Positions 11,235 to 23,164 are shown, numbered from the stretch's first letter. The stretch: DNA of 64,000 nt from Angiostrongylus vasorum (GCA_018806985.1 JADANN010000375.1:1426001-1490000); one strand, 5' to 3'. Translations and numbers: made by a program. The notes: generated from the letters alone by a model not told the origin.

Positions 11235-12210
11235 TACATGACCCGTCATCGCATATATTGTACGGATCCCAGAACTTCTTGCATTCAATTCGTTTCTTCA
11301 TCCACAAGGTTCTTCGAGGTTTTCGCTAGTGGGTTTGGCTGGTGGTTCTCTTGAGTACTGCGATAGCTGTGCTGGAGCATAAGGGAGCCAGATGGGCCCT
11401 GAGAAGTCCGGTACCAATCTCCGGACCCTGGAAGTGTGAGAGGCCTGGTGACTTCCGATCAGCGTCGAACTAGTGTTGTGCTCGTAATAAAAGGTTCTAT
11501 TACCTTTTATCATTTATTTTATTGTATTAATAGCCTTCAATTCATTCCTGAACGTATAGCCTTTGCTCGGATGTCATCATCATTTTATAGCCCTAATGTC
11601 ATCACCATTTTATGGCATTGATGACACTTTGATAAGGTTTCATTGCGAATTTTATGTTATTTACGAGATGATGTGGTATTTTGCTTTTTAATTTTATTAG
11701 AACGACAGTGCTTGCGTCAATAATTTTATTTTGACTACAGACTATTTATATGTATTTTAGACTATAGATATCCTGTGAGATGAAAAAAAGCTGGGATGAA
11801 TTTTTGTCCCAGTTTGATTTTTTATGTGTTTTTTTAATTTTATTTAACCCGTCTTCACGTTTACTGTGTGAATCACAGCACTCCTAACATCCATTTCGTT
11901 TCCTCGCATACATCGTCCACGGTGGTCTTCCAAAATCTTACATGTGGCTTCGGTTGCTGCTTGAGGATTTTCATTTCATCTTGAAAGTCGTAGAATGCTA
12001 GTCGAGCAATTCTCCCTGAGTCCTGACATAGCTGGGCTGGAGCGTTCCGAACTGGATTGTGGAGGGTGAATTTTTTCCCAGACAAGTTCGCTACCAATTT
12101 TCCGACCTCGGAGGGATGAGAGGCTTGGTTAGTCCGGAGCGGAATCGAGCTAGCACCATGCTCGTGATGACAGACATCACTGCCACTGTGCTATCTGCCC
12201 CATATTTCAG
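11235..12210 (-). repeat. Two minus-strand copies of SINE family C
   Basis: The first copy spans about 11235-11500 and the second about 11860-12210. Both contain, on the minus strand, a tRNA-like head with GCTAGTTCGACGC or GCTAGCTCGATTCC (B-box-like) and a body ending in TGCAAGAAGTTCTGGGATCC or its diverged equivalent. The family also occurs at 29.1, 35.8, 50.6, 52.5, 53.8 and 58.2 kb. The sequence between the two copies is AT-rich and featureless. Confidence 0.65.
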
Positions 12211-12682
12211 TTCAAAGTGAATCGAAATAAGGGGAGATAACTTTCAAGATCAACTAGACATCTGGACATGGACCTACTAATGGCCGTAGTTCAGAAATTT
12301 TTGCAAAGAAGAGGAAAGCTTTGAAGATGTCAACGTGGAATGGTCCCAATGGAACTTAACACCGACCAACTGGGACAGAAAGAATCTCGAGATAGTATAG
12401 ATAGAGATGGGAAGGTAGAAGCTGTTCTTCTCGCAATGGCATGAGAAGTTGATGAGGAAATTGATGTCAACGGTTCCATGCGCGACAATTACCACATTCT
12501 TCAAACACCAATATAACAGCTATTCTCTACCTCAACAATCAAGCTGCAGCCAACGAGTCCTTGTTTTGGAGTTCATTAGAACTGATCTTCAGGATTTTGT
12601 GGTACCGGGTGTGAATTCTAACGGTTCTTCGTATTCTTGTTGAGCAAACGCGAGGTGTTATTTTTATTCTTTATTCACGAAC

Positions 12683-12718
12683 AAGCTGACGTTTCGGCGG
12701 ATTTCGCCTTCCTCATAG
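12683..12718 (-). ncRNA. Hammerhead-ribozyme-like motif in Penelope-like terminus
   Basis: On the minus strand the segment reads ATGAGGA, then stem GGCG-AAATC-CGCC, then GAAACGTCAGCTT. This resembles the hammerhead core (CUGANGA, stem II, GAAA, cleavage after GUC), with the first core base mutated here. Hammerhead motifs are known from termini of Penelope-like elements. An unpaired A before stem II is odd for a classical hammerhead, so activity is inference. Confidence 0.45.
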
Positions 12719-12896
12719 TCTGGAAAGGTTAAGTTGACAGTAATCTATTCGGCCAAACACCTCCATAACCAAACAGAGAAAACCCTGAACGAAGATTTCA
12801 ACCACATTGAACACAGCTTTGCACACTCACCGCTTTCTATGAGTCTTCCACTAAATATTTCATAAATATTTCACGTGGAGACTAACCGCACAGAAT

Positions 12897-13238
12897 TCAC
12901 ATGGAAGCGTAATATGCCCCTCCCATCAAAATAAGAGCCTTATATACTGCCCAATATCGCGCGTGATAATGAGGCATTCTTCCCTGCTGTTCATTTTCGG
13001 ATTTCAGGAATCGATCCAGAACACCTCGAGAGTTTTTGCGCGCTTGTGTTCTCGATTCCTGTGCGAGGATCGTGACACGTACTTCAAAGTCCTTGCCGCT
13101 ATGTCTCCGGGTCCTATGCGTGCCTAGTGGGGTATTTGGTTTACGTATGCCGACTAGGTGTTCTTTTATACGAACGCAGAGTGGTCTACCCGTCTCGCCA
13201 GCGTATTCATCCCCGCACGCTTTACAAGAAATCATTTA
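12897..13238 (-). pseudogene. GIY-YIG endonuclease region of Penelope-like element
   Basis: The frame encodes ISCKACGDEYAGETGRPLCV, in which YAGETG corresponds to the YIG motif and RIKEHL follows with the catalytic Arg and Glu region. The domain nicks target DNA in Penelope-like elements. It is separated from the reverse transcriptase by frameshifts and ends with a stop at 12897. A Cys pair upstream (NCIICPQ near 13280) fits the zinc-finger linker. Confidence 0.8.
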
Positions 13239-13260
13239 AACTGTACCTGAACTCATGCAG

Positions 13261-14280
13261 TCACCTTCTCTGCAATTGGGGGCAAATTATACAATTTTGC
13301 GTTGCACATAGACGGTCGTATAGGCGGTTACGAACTAGCTGGCGCCTAAGATTACTCGGTGGCATTTCAACTACATTTACCGAATTCTCTAGACCCGCCC
13401 TTCTTAAGCACCGTTTTATAGCTGCACTTACATCATTTGAGATAAAGGGTAGGATAAACGGGACTATTTTATCGCTAGAGTTGTCGTTTGGAGGCCTAGG
13501 ATTTCCTCTACACCTGTCTCGAGCTACAGTTTCGTAGCCATTAGAAATGGCTATTTGCCGCGCCAAGTTCCGGGACTCCTCTCTCTGCTCTCTTCCCGTG
13601 CACACGTTGGTTGCTGTTCGAAACATGTTTCTTACAAGCGCCCTTTTCGTGTGAGAGGGGTGAGAGGAGAGATAATGAACCGAGATCTTTTTTATTACTT
13701 GTCTTTCGGTACCACTTCGTAATGTAGCCATTTTCTGACAGGCTAATTTGGACGTTCAGGAATGGAAGCCAGTTTTCTTTAGGGTTTCTCTCAGGTGAAC
13801 TTGATATACTCTGACTGTTCATTCAACAACTCGAAACATTTGTCCATTTCCTCTTGTGTTGAGCAAAGGACAAAACAGTCATCTATATATCTAAAGTAGA
13901 GTAGCGGCCCGAGATCGGTCACCGGTGCTTCCACCTTAGACATAAGCGCAATGGCAAGGCTTGGTGCCAGTGGTTGTCCCATTGCCAACCCTCTTATTTG
14001 AGTGTAGTACTTTCCGGACCATCTGAAGATTGAGCAGCTCAAGCATTCTTTTTAAGAGTGCCATCAACTGCTCTATCTTGAAGCCATACATGTTTATTTC
14101 TCCTTCGTGTCGCATCAGGAGTTCGAATATGGCTTGCATTGCGGAGTCATTCGACACGTTAGTATAGAGGGCGCTAACGTCGAACGACTCCATCACGTAC
14201 GCGCTGCTGGGCTGCGCAGTACGTAGACGATCGAGAAACATCTGGGTATTCGTAAGATGAGCTGGAATGTGTTTCAACAA
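13261..14280 (-). pseudogene. Reverse transcriptase region of Penelope-like element (frameshifted)
   Basis: Motifs occur in the expected order on the minus strand. FDVSALYTNVS is motif A, near 14180. GLAMGQPLAPSLA is motif B and YFRYIDDCFV is motif C with the catalytic DD, both between 13990 and 13890. LPFLNVQI and KWYRK follow near 13760-13700. Motifs A and B lie in different frames, and another shift occurs near 13700. The reading frame is therefore dead, although the protein signal is still clear. Confidence 0.85.
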
Positions 14281-14739
14281 CTGCTTAAATATTAGGGTTA
14301 AAAACCATGTTATCCTATCCGTTGGCCCGTCTACACAGCTAATGATTGGTCAAACCTTAAACAATGATGGATCGGTAGACGCAAAATCATCGCTGGATAC
14401 TAGCTTATGAGTTTTTATAAGCAAGTACAAGACGGGACATGTTGGCAACTCAACTTTTAGTTGAGAGATAACTAATGGTTTTAAATCAGCAGCCCTTGCC
14501 ATTTTGGCCTATTCGTGGTTCAATTTTTTGGTATTTATTTTTAAACTCCTTCTCAGATGATGGGCGATAAAGCGATGCATCTTCAAGGTGCTTTTTCGTT
14601 ATTTCAACATTTAACTGATGGGGAATTACGACAAACTCTCCATCCTTATCACTAACGGTTCTTATCTTTCACTGTTTTTTATAAGCACTCGTGAGGTTGT
14701 TACTACACTACTTATGTATACATGAAAGGTATCGTTTGG

Positions 14740-15640
14740 CGGATTTCGTTTATTTATCCACAAAAGTTGACGTTTCGGTTGAATTTTGCGTTCTTTAGTG
14801 CTTGGGAAGGGCGCGTGTGACGCAGTGGTTAGAAGCGCCACTGGGACACACACGTGGAATCGATCCCCGCGCCCATGGCCCACTCAAGCCTTCCATCCCT
14901 CTGGGGTGGTACCATACTTATCTGGGAGGATAGCAACACTGGCTCGATACATCGGTAGGCCACCGCCAGTCATTGTAAAGGTCAGGTATGCATTCAATCG
15001 CCTCCAGACGATGCCTAATGAAGTTGAATGCATGGCGCATCACTCAGGAATTGATCAACGCCGAGAGCTTTATCCTTTATCCTTTTAATGTTTGGCAAGG
15101 TTAAGTTAACTGCAATGTAGTCAACCAAACACCTCCACAACTCCAACAGAAAAGCTAAGTTACATAGATTTCGACTTCATTGGAAACAAAACAGCTTCTT
15201 CACATACGCACTGGTTTCTGTAGGGCATCCGCTGAGTATTCTACGTGGAGACAAATCGCACAGAGTTCAAGCGGCCGGGTAATACGCCTCTCTCACATTG
15301 AAATATCAGTTTGAGATATTGTATGAGATTACGAATGATAACGAGGCATTTCCTCTCCGCGGTCTATTTTTGGATCCTTGGAGTTTATCCAGAACGCTTC
15401 GAGGGTTATGCGTACTGGTGTTTTCGATTCCTGTGCGAGGATGTTAACTTGTACTTCAAAATCTGCCCCGTTATGTCTGTGTCCTCCGCCTAGTGGAGTA
15501 TTTGGTTTGACTGTAAGACCACCATGTAGTTGTCTTTTTTACGGAGGCAGAGTGATCTACCCGTTTTGCCAATATATTCGTCCGTACGTGTTTTGAAGAA
15601 GATCAGGTGTACCGTACCCGAACTCCTGCAGTTATTTTAT
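14740..15640 (-). mobile_element. Second Penelope-like fragment, split by a SINE
   Basis: 15310-15640 is a degraded GIY-YIG region (minus), similar to 12897-13235. 15100-15310 is the terminal segment, and 14740-14810 carries the hammerhead-like end GACGTTTCGG. A SINE A copy at 14811-15083 interrupts the terminus. Joining the parts on either side of it reproduces the order seen at 12680-12770. Confidence 0.75.
14811..15083 (+). repeat. SINE family A nested inside a Penelope-like terminus
   Basis: This is a complete copy with a degraded duplication: TTTAGTGCTTGGGAAGG at 14794-14810 and TTTAATGTTTGGCAAGG at 15084-15100. Three mismatches suggest an older insertion than the copies at 6550 and 10379. 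It postdates the Penelope-like fragment. Confidence 0.88.
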
Positions 15641-15649
15641 TATTCTCTA

Positions 15650-15960
15650 AAAACCGACTTTTATTTAGCCCCGGCACACATAATCAATATTTCCTTATGT
15701 TATTGAGCTGATTCTATGTCTTCGTCTTCTTCAGAGTTGTATTGATCCTGGTCGATGATCCACAAATGGTCGTCCTCGCGATATGGATGTTCGTTCTCGT
15801 CGAAAATCGAATCAAGGGAGATGGAGCACCGATCGAATGCTACAGGATGGATTTATCGCCAAATAGCAGGTTATATTGGACTGCGGGAATCGACCACCAT
15901 CCGTCCTGTATAAAGGGCACCGCTGAGTGAAGTTCCCCCATTAGAACGGTGCTCTCTACC
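15650..15960. repeat. Possible second-type Penelope-like terminus
   Basis: Blocks such as CTTCTTCAGAGTTG followed by GTCGATGATCCACAAATGG resemble, with divergence, the segment at 41200-41260. The rest of the stretch is not assigned. Confidence 0.3.
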
Positions 15961-16319
15961 TTGGATTCAACTCCATGTCACCCACTACAACCACCCACAT
16001 CTCGGGGACGACCACCTATGGACTGTCGCCTCGTATCAGTTGGGCTCCGAAGAAGACGAGGACGTCGAATCATAGGCCGAACAGATACTTCACAATAAGC
16101 TCGTCTCAGCTCAATAACATAGGAACGTATTTTATTATCCTTTATTTTACTATTTTTATTATTATTTGTTATTCTTCACTGTTCTTGAGTTTTGCTATTT
16201 TCTTTCACACGGTTCTTGTTATTTTTTATGAGCTGGTTATACTCATTCAAAATTGGAGTCCGAAACCACATTTATCTTGCGCGAGTCCAGTATTTCTTTT
16301 TTGTTACGAGTAGGAGGCA

Positions 16320-18055
16320 TCCTGTGAGCTCATCTGACTCTAGGGAGACAAACGTAATATCAGATTTTTAGGAATGTGATCTTTTATCTTTGATGTGTTT
16401 GATAAGAAGGTAGTCGGGGATATCTGGCGGGATATGTTGTGGACTTGTTGACCCACTTTTAGCTAAGCTTCCAGATGACGAAGAAATAGAAACTCTTTTA
16501 TTTGGTTCGTAGCCCTGGAAAACCATCCAGTCCCTATTAGAGAAGTGACAAATGCGCAGAATAGATTGTGCCTGGATGAAAAAGTTCCCCTCATCTTCTT
16601 CTCAGTAGCTCACATTTCTTGCTCATTTTTTATTTAGTCCTTAATCAGCAGTAGAACATTTATTTTCTTGAACGCCTCTTTTTTCTCTAACTGATAACGT
16701 TCTTGCCCATTTCTTGTCGATATCATAAATGACGTAGTTGGGTGAGTGTTGCTTGCTCTAGTGAGTAACTCGTCCTAACCTACACCTACTTGCCCGAGTT
16801 GTCCTTTAACTAACGAGATTCTTATTTAATGAATCCTGTCACGAACACTATTCATTATTCATATCAAATCCATTTTCCTGGAAAAATCTGCTTCGCTACA
16901 CATGAATTTTCCATAAAAAACCTCTCATATATTCTTTTTTTATATCAGTAGTTTTATATAAAAACGATTTCAATTAACTGCGATGAACATTTTTAAAAAA
17001 TACGCTTTTACAAGAGCTGTAAGGCGTTGAAACTTCTTACATCAGTAGGTATTTCTGACCCAAGATTTTAGTACTTATTTCTACTCAAGAAGGACTTTCC
17101 CTCTAATCGTAGATTTTTGCCACATTATCCTCTACCGATCCGTCATCGGAATCGCTTCTGTGTTGGAAGAATTGGATTAGCAAAACATCAAACCTTTCTC
17201 CGATCCGCAGAAGCAGGTGAAGACGTGGGAGTACTGTAGGATATTAAGTGCTATAGAAAAAGCTGACCAACCCTCAGGCCACCTGACGAACCAACACTCA
17301 GAATCAACCACCTTTATGGGTGGCATTTAAAACATAATGTAGCAATCGGGGAAAGTGCTGGGAGTAACATGATATGTGAGGAGTTTAAGTACCTAAGTCA
17401 GCGAGTGTATTTTATTGAGATAAAACATTGCTGACTTCAGTTCTTTTTCACATGAAACCGCCTTAATCATTAGCATTCGGTTCTCACCCGATTCTTTGTC
17501 CATGGGGTTCGGCATCAAGAAAATGATAAATTACAGTTGTTTTTTCTAGAGTTCTCTTTTTTTTTGCATCTGCAGAATCTTGTGATCTATCATAAACTCA
17601 CATCACGCCGTTCCCTTCCAGGACACTTCGCATTTTGCGTGGCTGCCCGTAGCAGTACATTTTTCATCCTTTGCTGTTATCCATCGGTTTTAAAAAATTA
17701 ATCCCTTCTTTTAGGCTATTATCAAATCACGCTGCCAACTATTGACGTCATAATCTTCGGCATTCATGCTCTGTCTGTGTTCCATTATCGTAAAATTCTG
17801 CTTCATTCTTCTCTTAGACGGGTTTTTTCGTCGTAGATAGAAAGAGCAAAAATCCCGCTTTATTTACAAGAAATGCCAAGTATGAATACAGGTTTCTGTT
17901 ACAACAAAGCCCTTTTTGACATTTAGCCAGTCTTGTCCACAAGAAAATAGAATTTAAAAAGTTGTCTGAGATACGAGCGGGGAAAGTGAGGAATTGAAAA
18001 GGCCTTTTAGGGTTGGATGAACATCAGTCATTACATTTGAATCTTAAGGTATACG
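16320..18055. other. Long AT-rich stretch without recognised features
   Basis: No splice-supported exon and none of the window's repeat families was found here. A GC-richer patch at 17140-17330 keeps short frames open. One contains EEFKYLSQRV, which is faintly like the end of a LINE reverse transcriptase, but this is too weak to call. Confidence 0.3.
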
Positions 18056-18325
18056 GGCATGTAGAGCAATGGTTAGAGGTGAGCTGCAAAGCAACACAAC
18101 GCCTTCAATTCGACCCATCATAGAGCCCTTCATCCCTCAGAGGTCTGTAAATTGATTCTAGACTTCTCTTTAAGGATAAAAGCACTGACTTAAAGCATCG
18201 ACTGGCTCGTCTCATCGCTTTTGCCCAATACATGTATTCAATCACCTCCAGGATGCTTAATGGAGTCGGATACATGGCGTATCCATTGGGATTCAAGTAA
18301 CACTTAATACTTTATCCCTTATCCA
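18056..18325 (+). repeat. Diverged SINE family A
   Basis: The head GCATGTAGAGCAATGGTTAG and the 3' blocks ATTCAATCACCTCC, GATGCTTAATGGAGTCGG and ATGGCGTATCC place this in SINE A. It is older than most copies. Confidence 0.65.
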
Positions 18326-18537
18326 TCATGACAAATACACAGCGTTGTATGGCGTCGCAGAAAATAGAGTAAGACACCCTTAGTGCAGAATTGAGTCTCC
18401 TTCGGTTCTTCTACAAATTTAACTTCGGCTGTTTATCCCTTTTCTAGTGGCAACGGAACCAGAACTAACCTTTCTTAGTACTAGTACTTCATCACACAAT
18501 TATTTAAGCTTGTTTAGAAAACACATCTTCATTTCAG

Positions 18538-18630
18538 AGAGCGATTGCTGTCAATGAAATTGCAGATAAAAGAATTCGAAACAGAAAAAAAACTTTCAAA
18601 AACGAAATAACAATCATCAGCATTACTTAG
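18538..18630 (+). CDS. Possible terminal exon, unknown gene
   Basis: A textbook worm acceptor (CATCTTCATTTCAG) is followed by 30 codons and TAG. The peptide is basic, containing KRIRNRKKTFK. No partner exon was found upstream, and minus-strand exons lie close by, so this may be chance. Confidence 0.22.
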   Translation, partial: RAIAVNEIADKRIRNRKKTFKNEITIISIT

Positions 18631-18832
18631 ATTTTCGGAAGACTTCACAATGTCACCTTATATGCGTGAATTTCCCAATTATCAGTGTTAGTGAAGTATA
18701 GTTGGATCAATAGGCATTAATTGTGCGTCACTTTAGGTTTCTTTCACATGAGGTTGTAAGAAGTTGTCTCTTATCGTTATCCATTGTCCTGTCCGAAGAC
18801 CACCATAGATGAGCTGTTGCTTATCTAAGGGT

Positions 18833-19096
18833 TCATTCTGTCCATAAATAAAAGTGTCCGATGTCAACATTTCTGAATCTGGACAAAAATCGACGGATGA
18901 AAATCTCATTCGTTCGACTGTAACAGGCGATTTCATCGATGACCTTAGGTATACTAATACTCTTCTGTGTTTTCTGCGAAGAAAAAACTTTTCAGTTCTT
19001 CATAAGTTCATTTCTATGTCATTTAATTTGGCATATGGATACCGGCTGGAGCGTCAGAACTCTCTCTTCATTAATGGCAATGAGTGGTGGACGAGC
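18833..19096 (-). CDS. Two possible exons; weak PI3-kinase helical-domain resemblance
   Basis: On the minus strand, 19096-19043 (acceptor GGGATTCAG, donor CCG|GTATCC) and 18973-18836 (acceptor TTCGCAG, stop TGA at 18835-18833) join in phase 0 across a 69-nt intron. The second exon encodes a helical peptide ending NVDIGHFYLWTE. The IGHF-x-x-W pattern is typical of the helical (PIK) domain of class I PI3-kinases, but the protein stops directly after it and no kinase exons were found downstream. It may be a decayed copy. Other frames on both strands are also open here, so the strand is not certain. Confidence 0.3.
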
Positions 19097-19139
19097 CTGA
19101 ATCCCGAGATAATCTTGGTAATCCGTCCAGTTGGCGTTT

Positions 19140-19295
19140 ATGAATAGGTTTTTCCTAGACAACCCTGGTATTAAGTCACCAATCCTGGAAGGATGAGTGT
19201 TTTTTTTTTGTATGGAGTGGGTCGAACCACTGACTATTTGTTTACCGCGTGGAACTTTTTAACTAGTGCGCTACAGGCTGTCCTACTTTTTTGAA
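19140..19295 (-). repeat. tRNA-like SINE fragment
   Basis: The minus strand reads CAGCCTGTAGCGCACTAG (A-box-like) and, 40 nt later, GTGGTTCGACCCAC (a near-consensus B box). The body continues with GGTGACTTAATACCAGGG, similar to SINE A. It ends near 19140. Confidence 0.55.
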
Positions 19296-19299
19296 ATAG

Positions 19300-20940
19300 A
19301 TATGATATTGATCATACATGGTAAGATTCTGATTCTTTAACGCCTATAAAATATTAAAATATATTTTTTCTCCATTTTTTCCGCAAAGATTACTATTTCG
19401 AACGCGAAGATAATTGAACAAGCGGTATTCGGTCCAGGATAAAATCCATTCCAAATATCCTCAAAGTTAATCTTGTGGGAAATGTATGCGATAGAGAAAA
19501 CTCTTCAATAAAGTTCTTAACCCTTCTATTAACGGAGAAACTATGTTTTTTTTTCGAACAACCAGTAATCGATGAGACGACTTTCCATGATACTTTTTCT
19601 TATTTTGTGTGACAATAGTATTACAGTGATCGATCAACCCTCTCGTTATCCCGGTCATGAAAAACTCAGTTTATTAATGGCGCTGTCCTTTCTGCTGGCT
19701 CAAGTCTAACTCTTCCTATTCTTTAGCAGTCTCTCTGTCTTTCCTGAAGTAGCTAGCTTTTAGATATATGATAAAAAGTACGATGTATGACTTTACTCAT
19801 TGATGAAATGTCTGAGTTCTACCGTTTCAATTAGCCAAGGTGAAATCAAATTTCCAATTCCAGTTGCTAACCAATTAGTTCCAACTTTGAATAGCTTTTA
19901 GGTAGTTAAAAGCTTATGAACATATTTGCTTCCTTCTATTGCAACCCCTCATTAATGGCTATAGTCAAGTCCACATGCGAGTTCGTTCTGTCCACATTGA
20001 AATGTTTAACACTGGCCCGAGGTGGTTAGAATTTCTTCTCTCTGAAACGCTGAGCGAACCTTCTCAGATCGTCCCCAATTTCCATCGCAAACACTCCCTG
20101 ATTCTTACAAATCGAATTGAGGGAGATTTTTTTTCCTTACCATCAGTATTCGTGAATTCTGTGAATTGTGGCCTAGTCATACGATGACGATGTAACATGC
20201 TGAATAACTATAATAATCACATTGAACAATGCCAAGGTTGATAGAAAGTCGGTGTGTCCTCTTCTTGAGCGGATACTTAAGTTTAGGCGTTGGGTTTTTT
20301 CTCTGCTGGAAGTGTTTGACTGGGAAGACTACGTGTCAATTTGACCTTTCCAGACTCTGAACAAGGCGAAATCGCCTAAACGCCAGCCAGTATTGAGTAA
20401 ACCTTATTATTAAAAACCTCGTATGTGCTCAAGAGGAAAACGAAATGTTTTGGAAGTCTTTAACACATCTAGTTTTGAAGGCGAAACTCTTCAGAATGGA
20501 TTTGACCGCGTATTCAAGAATAGTGGAAAAAGTATCAGTTATCTACAACGAAACTTAGAAATGAAATCGAGCCAGTGGATCGCAGTCTGCCTTGAGCTGC
20601 TCTAGTCATTTGTGAGCTGGAACGGAGCAGATGTCAGCACCCCAGTTGTCAGAGGGTGGCAACATTACACCGATCAGCAGCCTCAACGTTCACTTAGTGT
20701 CGTAGAAGTGGTTGTCGGACACCACAACTTGTAGCGAATGCCGAACGCCTGCCGGCTCCACTTAGCAAATTCTCTGTCTTATTGGATTATCGGAGTTGGC
20801 TTAACCAATCTCAGCGATCCGATTCCCTCACATATTTTCGGCCTTTTTTTTACTTGTCGCAGTGCTCTAGTTCTCTATTTATTACTTGCTGGTATTATTT
20901 GATTGCCTTTGTTCATAAATCAGACGCACAGATTTCAGCG
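19300..20940. other. Region with scattered weak coding signals
   Basis: Frames on both strands stay open at 19467-19658 and 19939-20187, and the latter has a good minus-strand donor (GATG|GTAAGG near 20130). No consistent exon chain could be built. 20340-20410 resembles a Penelope-like end (GACTCTGAACAAGGCG, then CTAAACGCCAGCC). Confidence 0.25.
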
Positions 20941-20949
20941 CCATTTTTA

Positions 20950-21035
20950 TTTCATAAGAACTTTGCTGGTTACACATCGTTTCTTCGGAGTCCCTGGATA
21001 GCCGTACTAGGACTCTGCAGGTCGTCAGTAGATAT
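20950..21035 (+). repeat. Diverged family B fragment
   Basis: The segment AACTTTGCTGGTTACACATC through CTCTGCAGGTCGTCAG follows the family B middle section in order, with many substitutions. Confidence 0.4.
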
Positions 21036-21587
21036 CTGTTGTTATGGATTCGAGTGAGGTTCACTACCGTGTGACCAGGTTTCTTCTTCAAGTACTGCGA
21101 TCACTAACGTCTTACTCTACTCCTAACTGGGCATTTCTCTTCGTAAGCCTCGTCAGCACTCTGGGAGAGATAAGACACTTTATAGACAGTTCGAAACAAT
21201 CTCTACGAACATCGCTTAAGCAGTAAGAAGATGACGAAGTTGTAAATATCTAGATACTGATGAGAATTGAGGTGACTTCCATGCGCTTTCCATTATTCCG
21301 CTCCGTAATCCTCTAACTGTGGTTAATTGTTTTGTAGCTCTTGAAAGTAGAAAATGTTATAAATTAAGAATACAGTAGGACGTCATCACGTTCGTTTCGG
21401 ACCCTGCAAAACCGTTTCTTTAACAATTTGATGTCAACTTGCATTTGGACGTCTTTTTGAGACAAATTTAGAACTGTTTTTTATAGTTATTCAATTCCTT
21501 TATTACTCACCTTTGACGTCCTTATCTTAAACTCAGTTCATAATTCAGTGCAGTTATAGTTTTCGTTTTTTTTGTTATTGAAATTGG

Positions 21588-21868
21588 GAGGGCGCCTGTG
21601 GCACAGTGATCGGAGGCGTTCTGCAACACACACGTGGAATAGACCCCCATACCCATGGCCCGCCAAACCTTCGATCATTCCGGGGTCGATATATTGGTAC
21701 TAGACTTGTCTGGGAGGATAGCAGCACTGGCTCGATACATCGGTAGGCCACCGCGAGTCATTGTAAAGGCCAGATATGCATTCAGTCAGCTCTAAACGAT
21801 GCTTAATGAAGTCGAATGCATGGCGCATCCCTCAGGGATTGACCAACGCCGAGAGCTTTGTCCTTTTT
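21588..21868 (+). repeat. SINE family A
   Basis: The copy is complete, from GGGCGCCTGTGGCACAGTG to GAGAGCTTTGTCC, and close to the consensus. A truncated minus-strand copy follows. Confidence 0.88.
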
Positions 21869-21889
21869 TTTTTGCTAAGATTGGGAAGA

Positions 21890-22035
21890 GGATAAATCGT
21901 TAGACGTTGAGCAATAAACATCGATAGAGGTGGTTGAATGCATATTTGGCTCATACAGTAACCTATTGCGCTCTCCCGATGTACAGGCCAGAATTTTGTC
22001 CTCCCAGACAACTTCGGTACCATTTGGCTAATTGT
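21890..22035 (-). repeat. Truncated SINE family A, minus strand
   Basis: Only the central body is present (GAGGTGGTTGAATGCATATT through CTTCGGTACCATTTGGC). With 21588-21868 it forms another inverted pair. Confidence 0.65.
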
Positions 22036-22269
22036 GCATCTTTGGTTACGTTTAACATGAATTCAAGTCTTACTTCGAATTTAATGGCATCACTTTCGAT
22101 GGAATGGAATACCACTATAAAATGGTACCAAAGTACTAGTCAATACTGTTGTGCCTATTGGTTTCACTAATACATTTCAGGAAAAAAACTCACTCAGGTT
22201 TTTTCATTTTCTCACCATTTCTTGACAGATTCTCTCGACTCTTCAAGAATTTCTTCAACTGGACAAACT

Positions 22270-22800
22270 TAACACGGAAACTTCTGAAAATCAATCAATA
22301 ATTTGCATTTCCCAAGATCGACTTTCTACTAACCTCGGCATTGGATTATAAATCTCTTGTTCTCTTTTTACAGCAATCGCGAAGTTGTTATTCAGCGCAC
22401 CCTTACTTCCTTACGGAACTTATCCAAAAATCCGAGAATGAATAGCAGAGAAGAATGCCCTGAGATAACGCGTGATCTAGCCCCGTATCTCAGAACTGAT
22501 TTTTGATGTGGGGTGGTGGAGCAATCAACCATATGCGACTCTAAGCGGCTGTTCTTCCTTCGTGGAAAACAGATAAAAAACGGTGGGGTTTTTCGAGAAG
22601 CCGGTGATCGTGGAATTATTGTTTAGATTTTCATCTTTCTGTTTGCGTTGTTGAAGCGTTTGACCTAATAAATTGCATATTAGTGTGCCCTTCCAGGCTC
22701 TGAAGAAGGCGATACTGCCGAAACGTCAGCTACCGTTGTGTTGTACGTGTTATATTCGTAAGGAAGTAAAGGTGTGTTGAATAACAACCTCGCGATTGCT
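22270..22800 (+). repeat. Penelope-like terminal segments
   Basis: 22300-22345 carries, inverted, the CAATGCCGAGGTTAGTAGAA block that also occurs at 32845-32870. 22680-22760 carries the hammerhead-like end. Sequence near 22370-22430 (CGAAGTTGTTATTCAGC, CTTCCTTACGGAACT) returns inverted at 22740-22795, so the segment is partly palindromic. Confidence 0.45.
22696..22731 (+). ncRNA. Hammerhead-like motif
   Basis: GGCT, CTGAAGA, A, GGCGATACTGCC, GAAACGTC, AGCT in order. Stem I is GGCU with AGCU (one G-U pair), the core CUGANGA and GAAA are intact, and GUC is the expected cleavage triplet. The extra A before stem II is shared by all copies. No activity is demonstrated. Confidence 0.5.
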
Positions 22801-22879
22801 GTAAAAAAGGAGAACAACAATAAATTGAATGTTTTTTGTGTAGAAAATTTTTTTAAAATCTTCACTACATGTGACATAA

Positions 22880-23160
22880 ATGCTTATTTTTCCTGGAGAT
22901 CTTCACCGAGATAGGGACGGGATGAGTCACTTCACTGCACACTCATTCACTTATCCAGCTATTCATTGTTTCTTCTGTTCTTGTTGATTTTATTTCTTCA
23001 TTACTCAGCACTTAATTATTTAATCGTATCTGCTCATTTATTTTTCGTTTTATTCATTTTTTACTTTCGTTTATCTGTTATCGTTTCGTTATGTTCTTCT
23101 TCTAGGCCTTTTCTGTAGGTTTTTTCTTGCATTGGCAATAGCTGTACTGCTAGAAACTGT
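22880..23160. other. Spacer, nothing identified
   Basis: AT-rich sequence between a Penelope-like terminus and a family B repeat. No coding or repeat signature was recognised. Confidence 0.3.
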
Positions 23161-23164
23161 ATTA

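Larger units (their letters stand above)
12650..14530 (-). mobile_element. Penelope-like retroelement, degraded
   Basis: Read on the minus strand, the element has a reverse transcriptase region (about 14280-13540), a linker with a Cys-containing motif (13540-13261), a GIY-YIG endonuclease region (13235-12897) and a terminal non-coding segment to about 12655. That order is diagnostic of endonuclease-bearing Penelope-like elements, which are distinct from LTR and LINE retrotransposons. Several frameshifts break the reading frame, so it is not autonomous. The 5' part upstream of 14280 has no readable frame. Confidence 0.85.

Noticed and set aside
17140..17420. Possible LINE reverse-transcriptase remnant (EEFKYLSQRV)
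   Set aside because: Only one short motif is seen, frames are broken, and no FADD-type motif is nearby.
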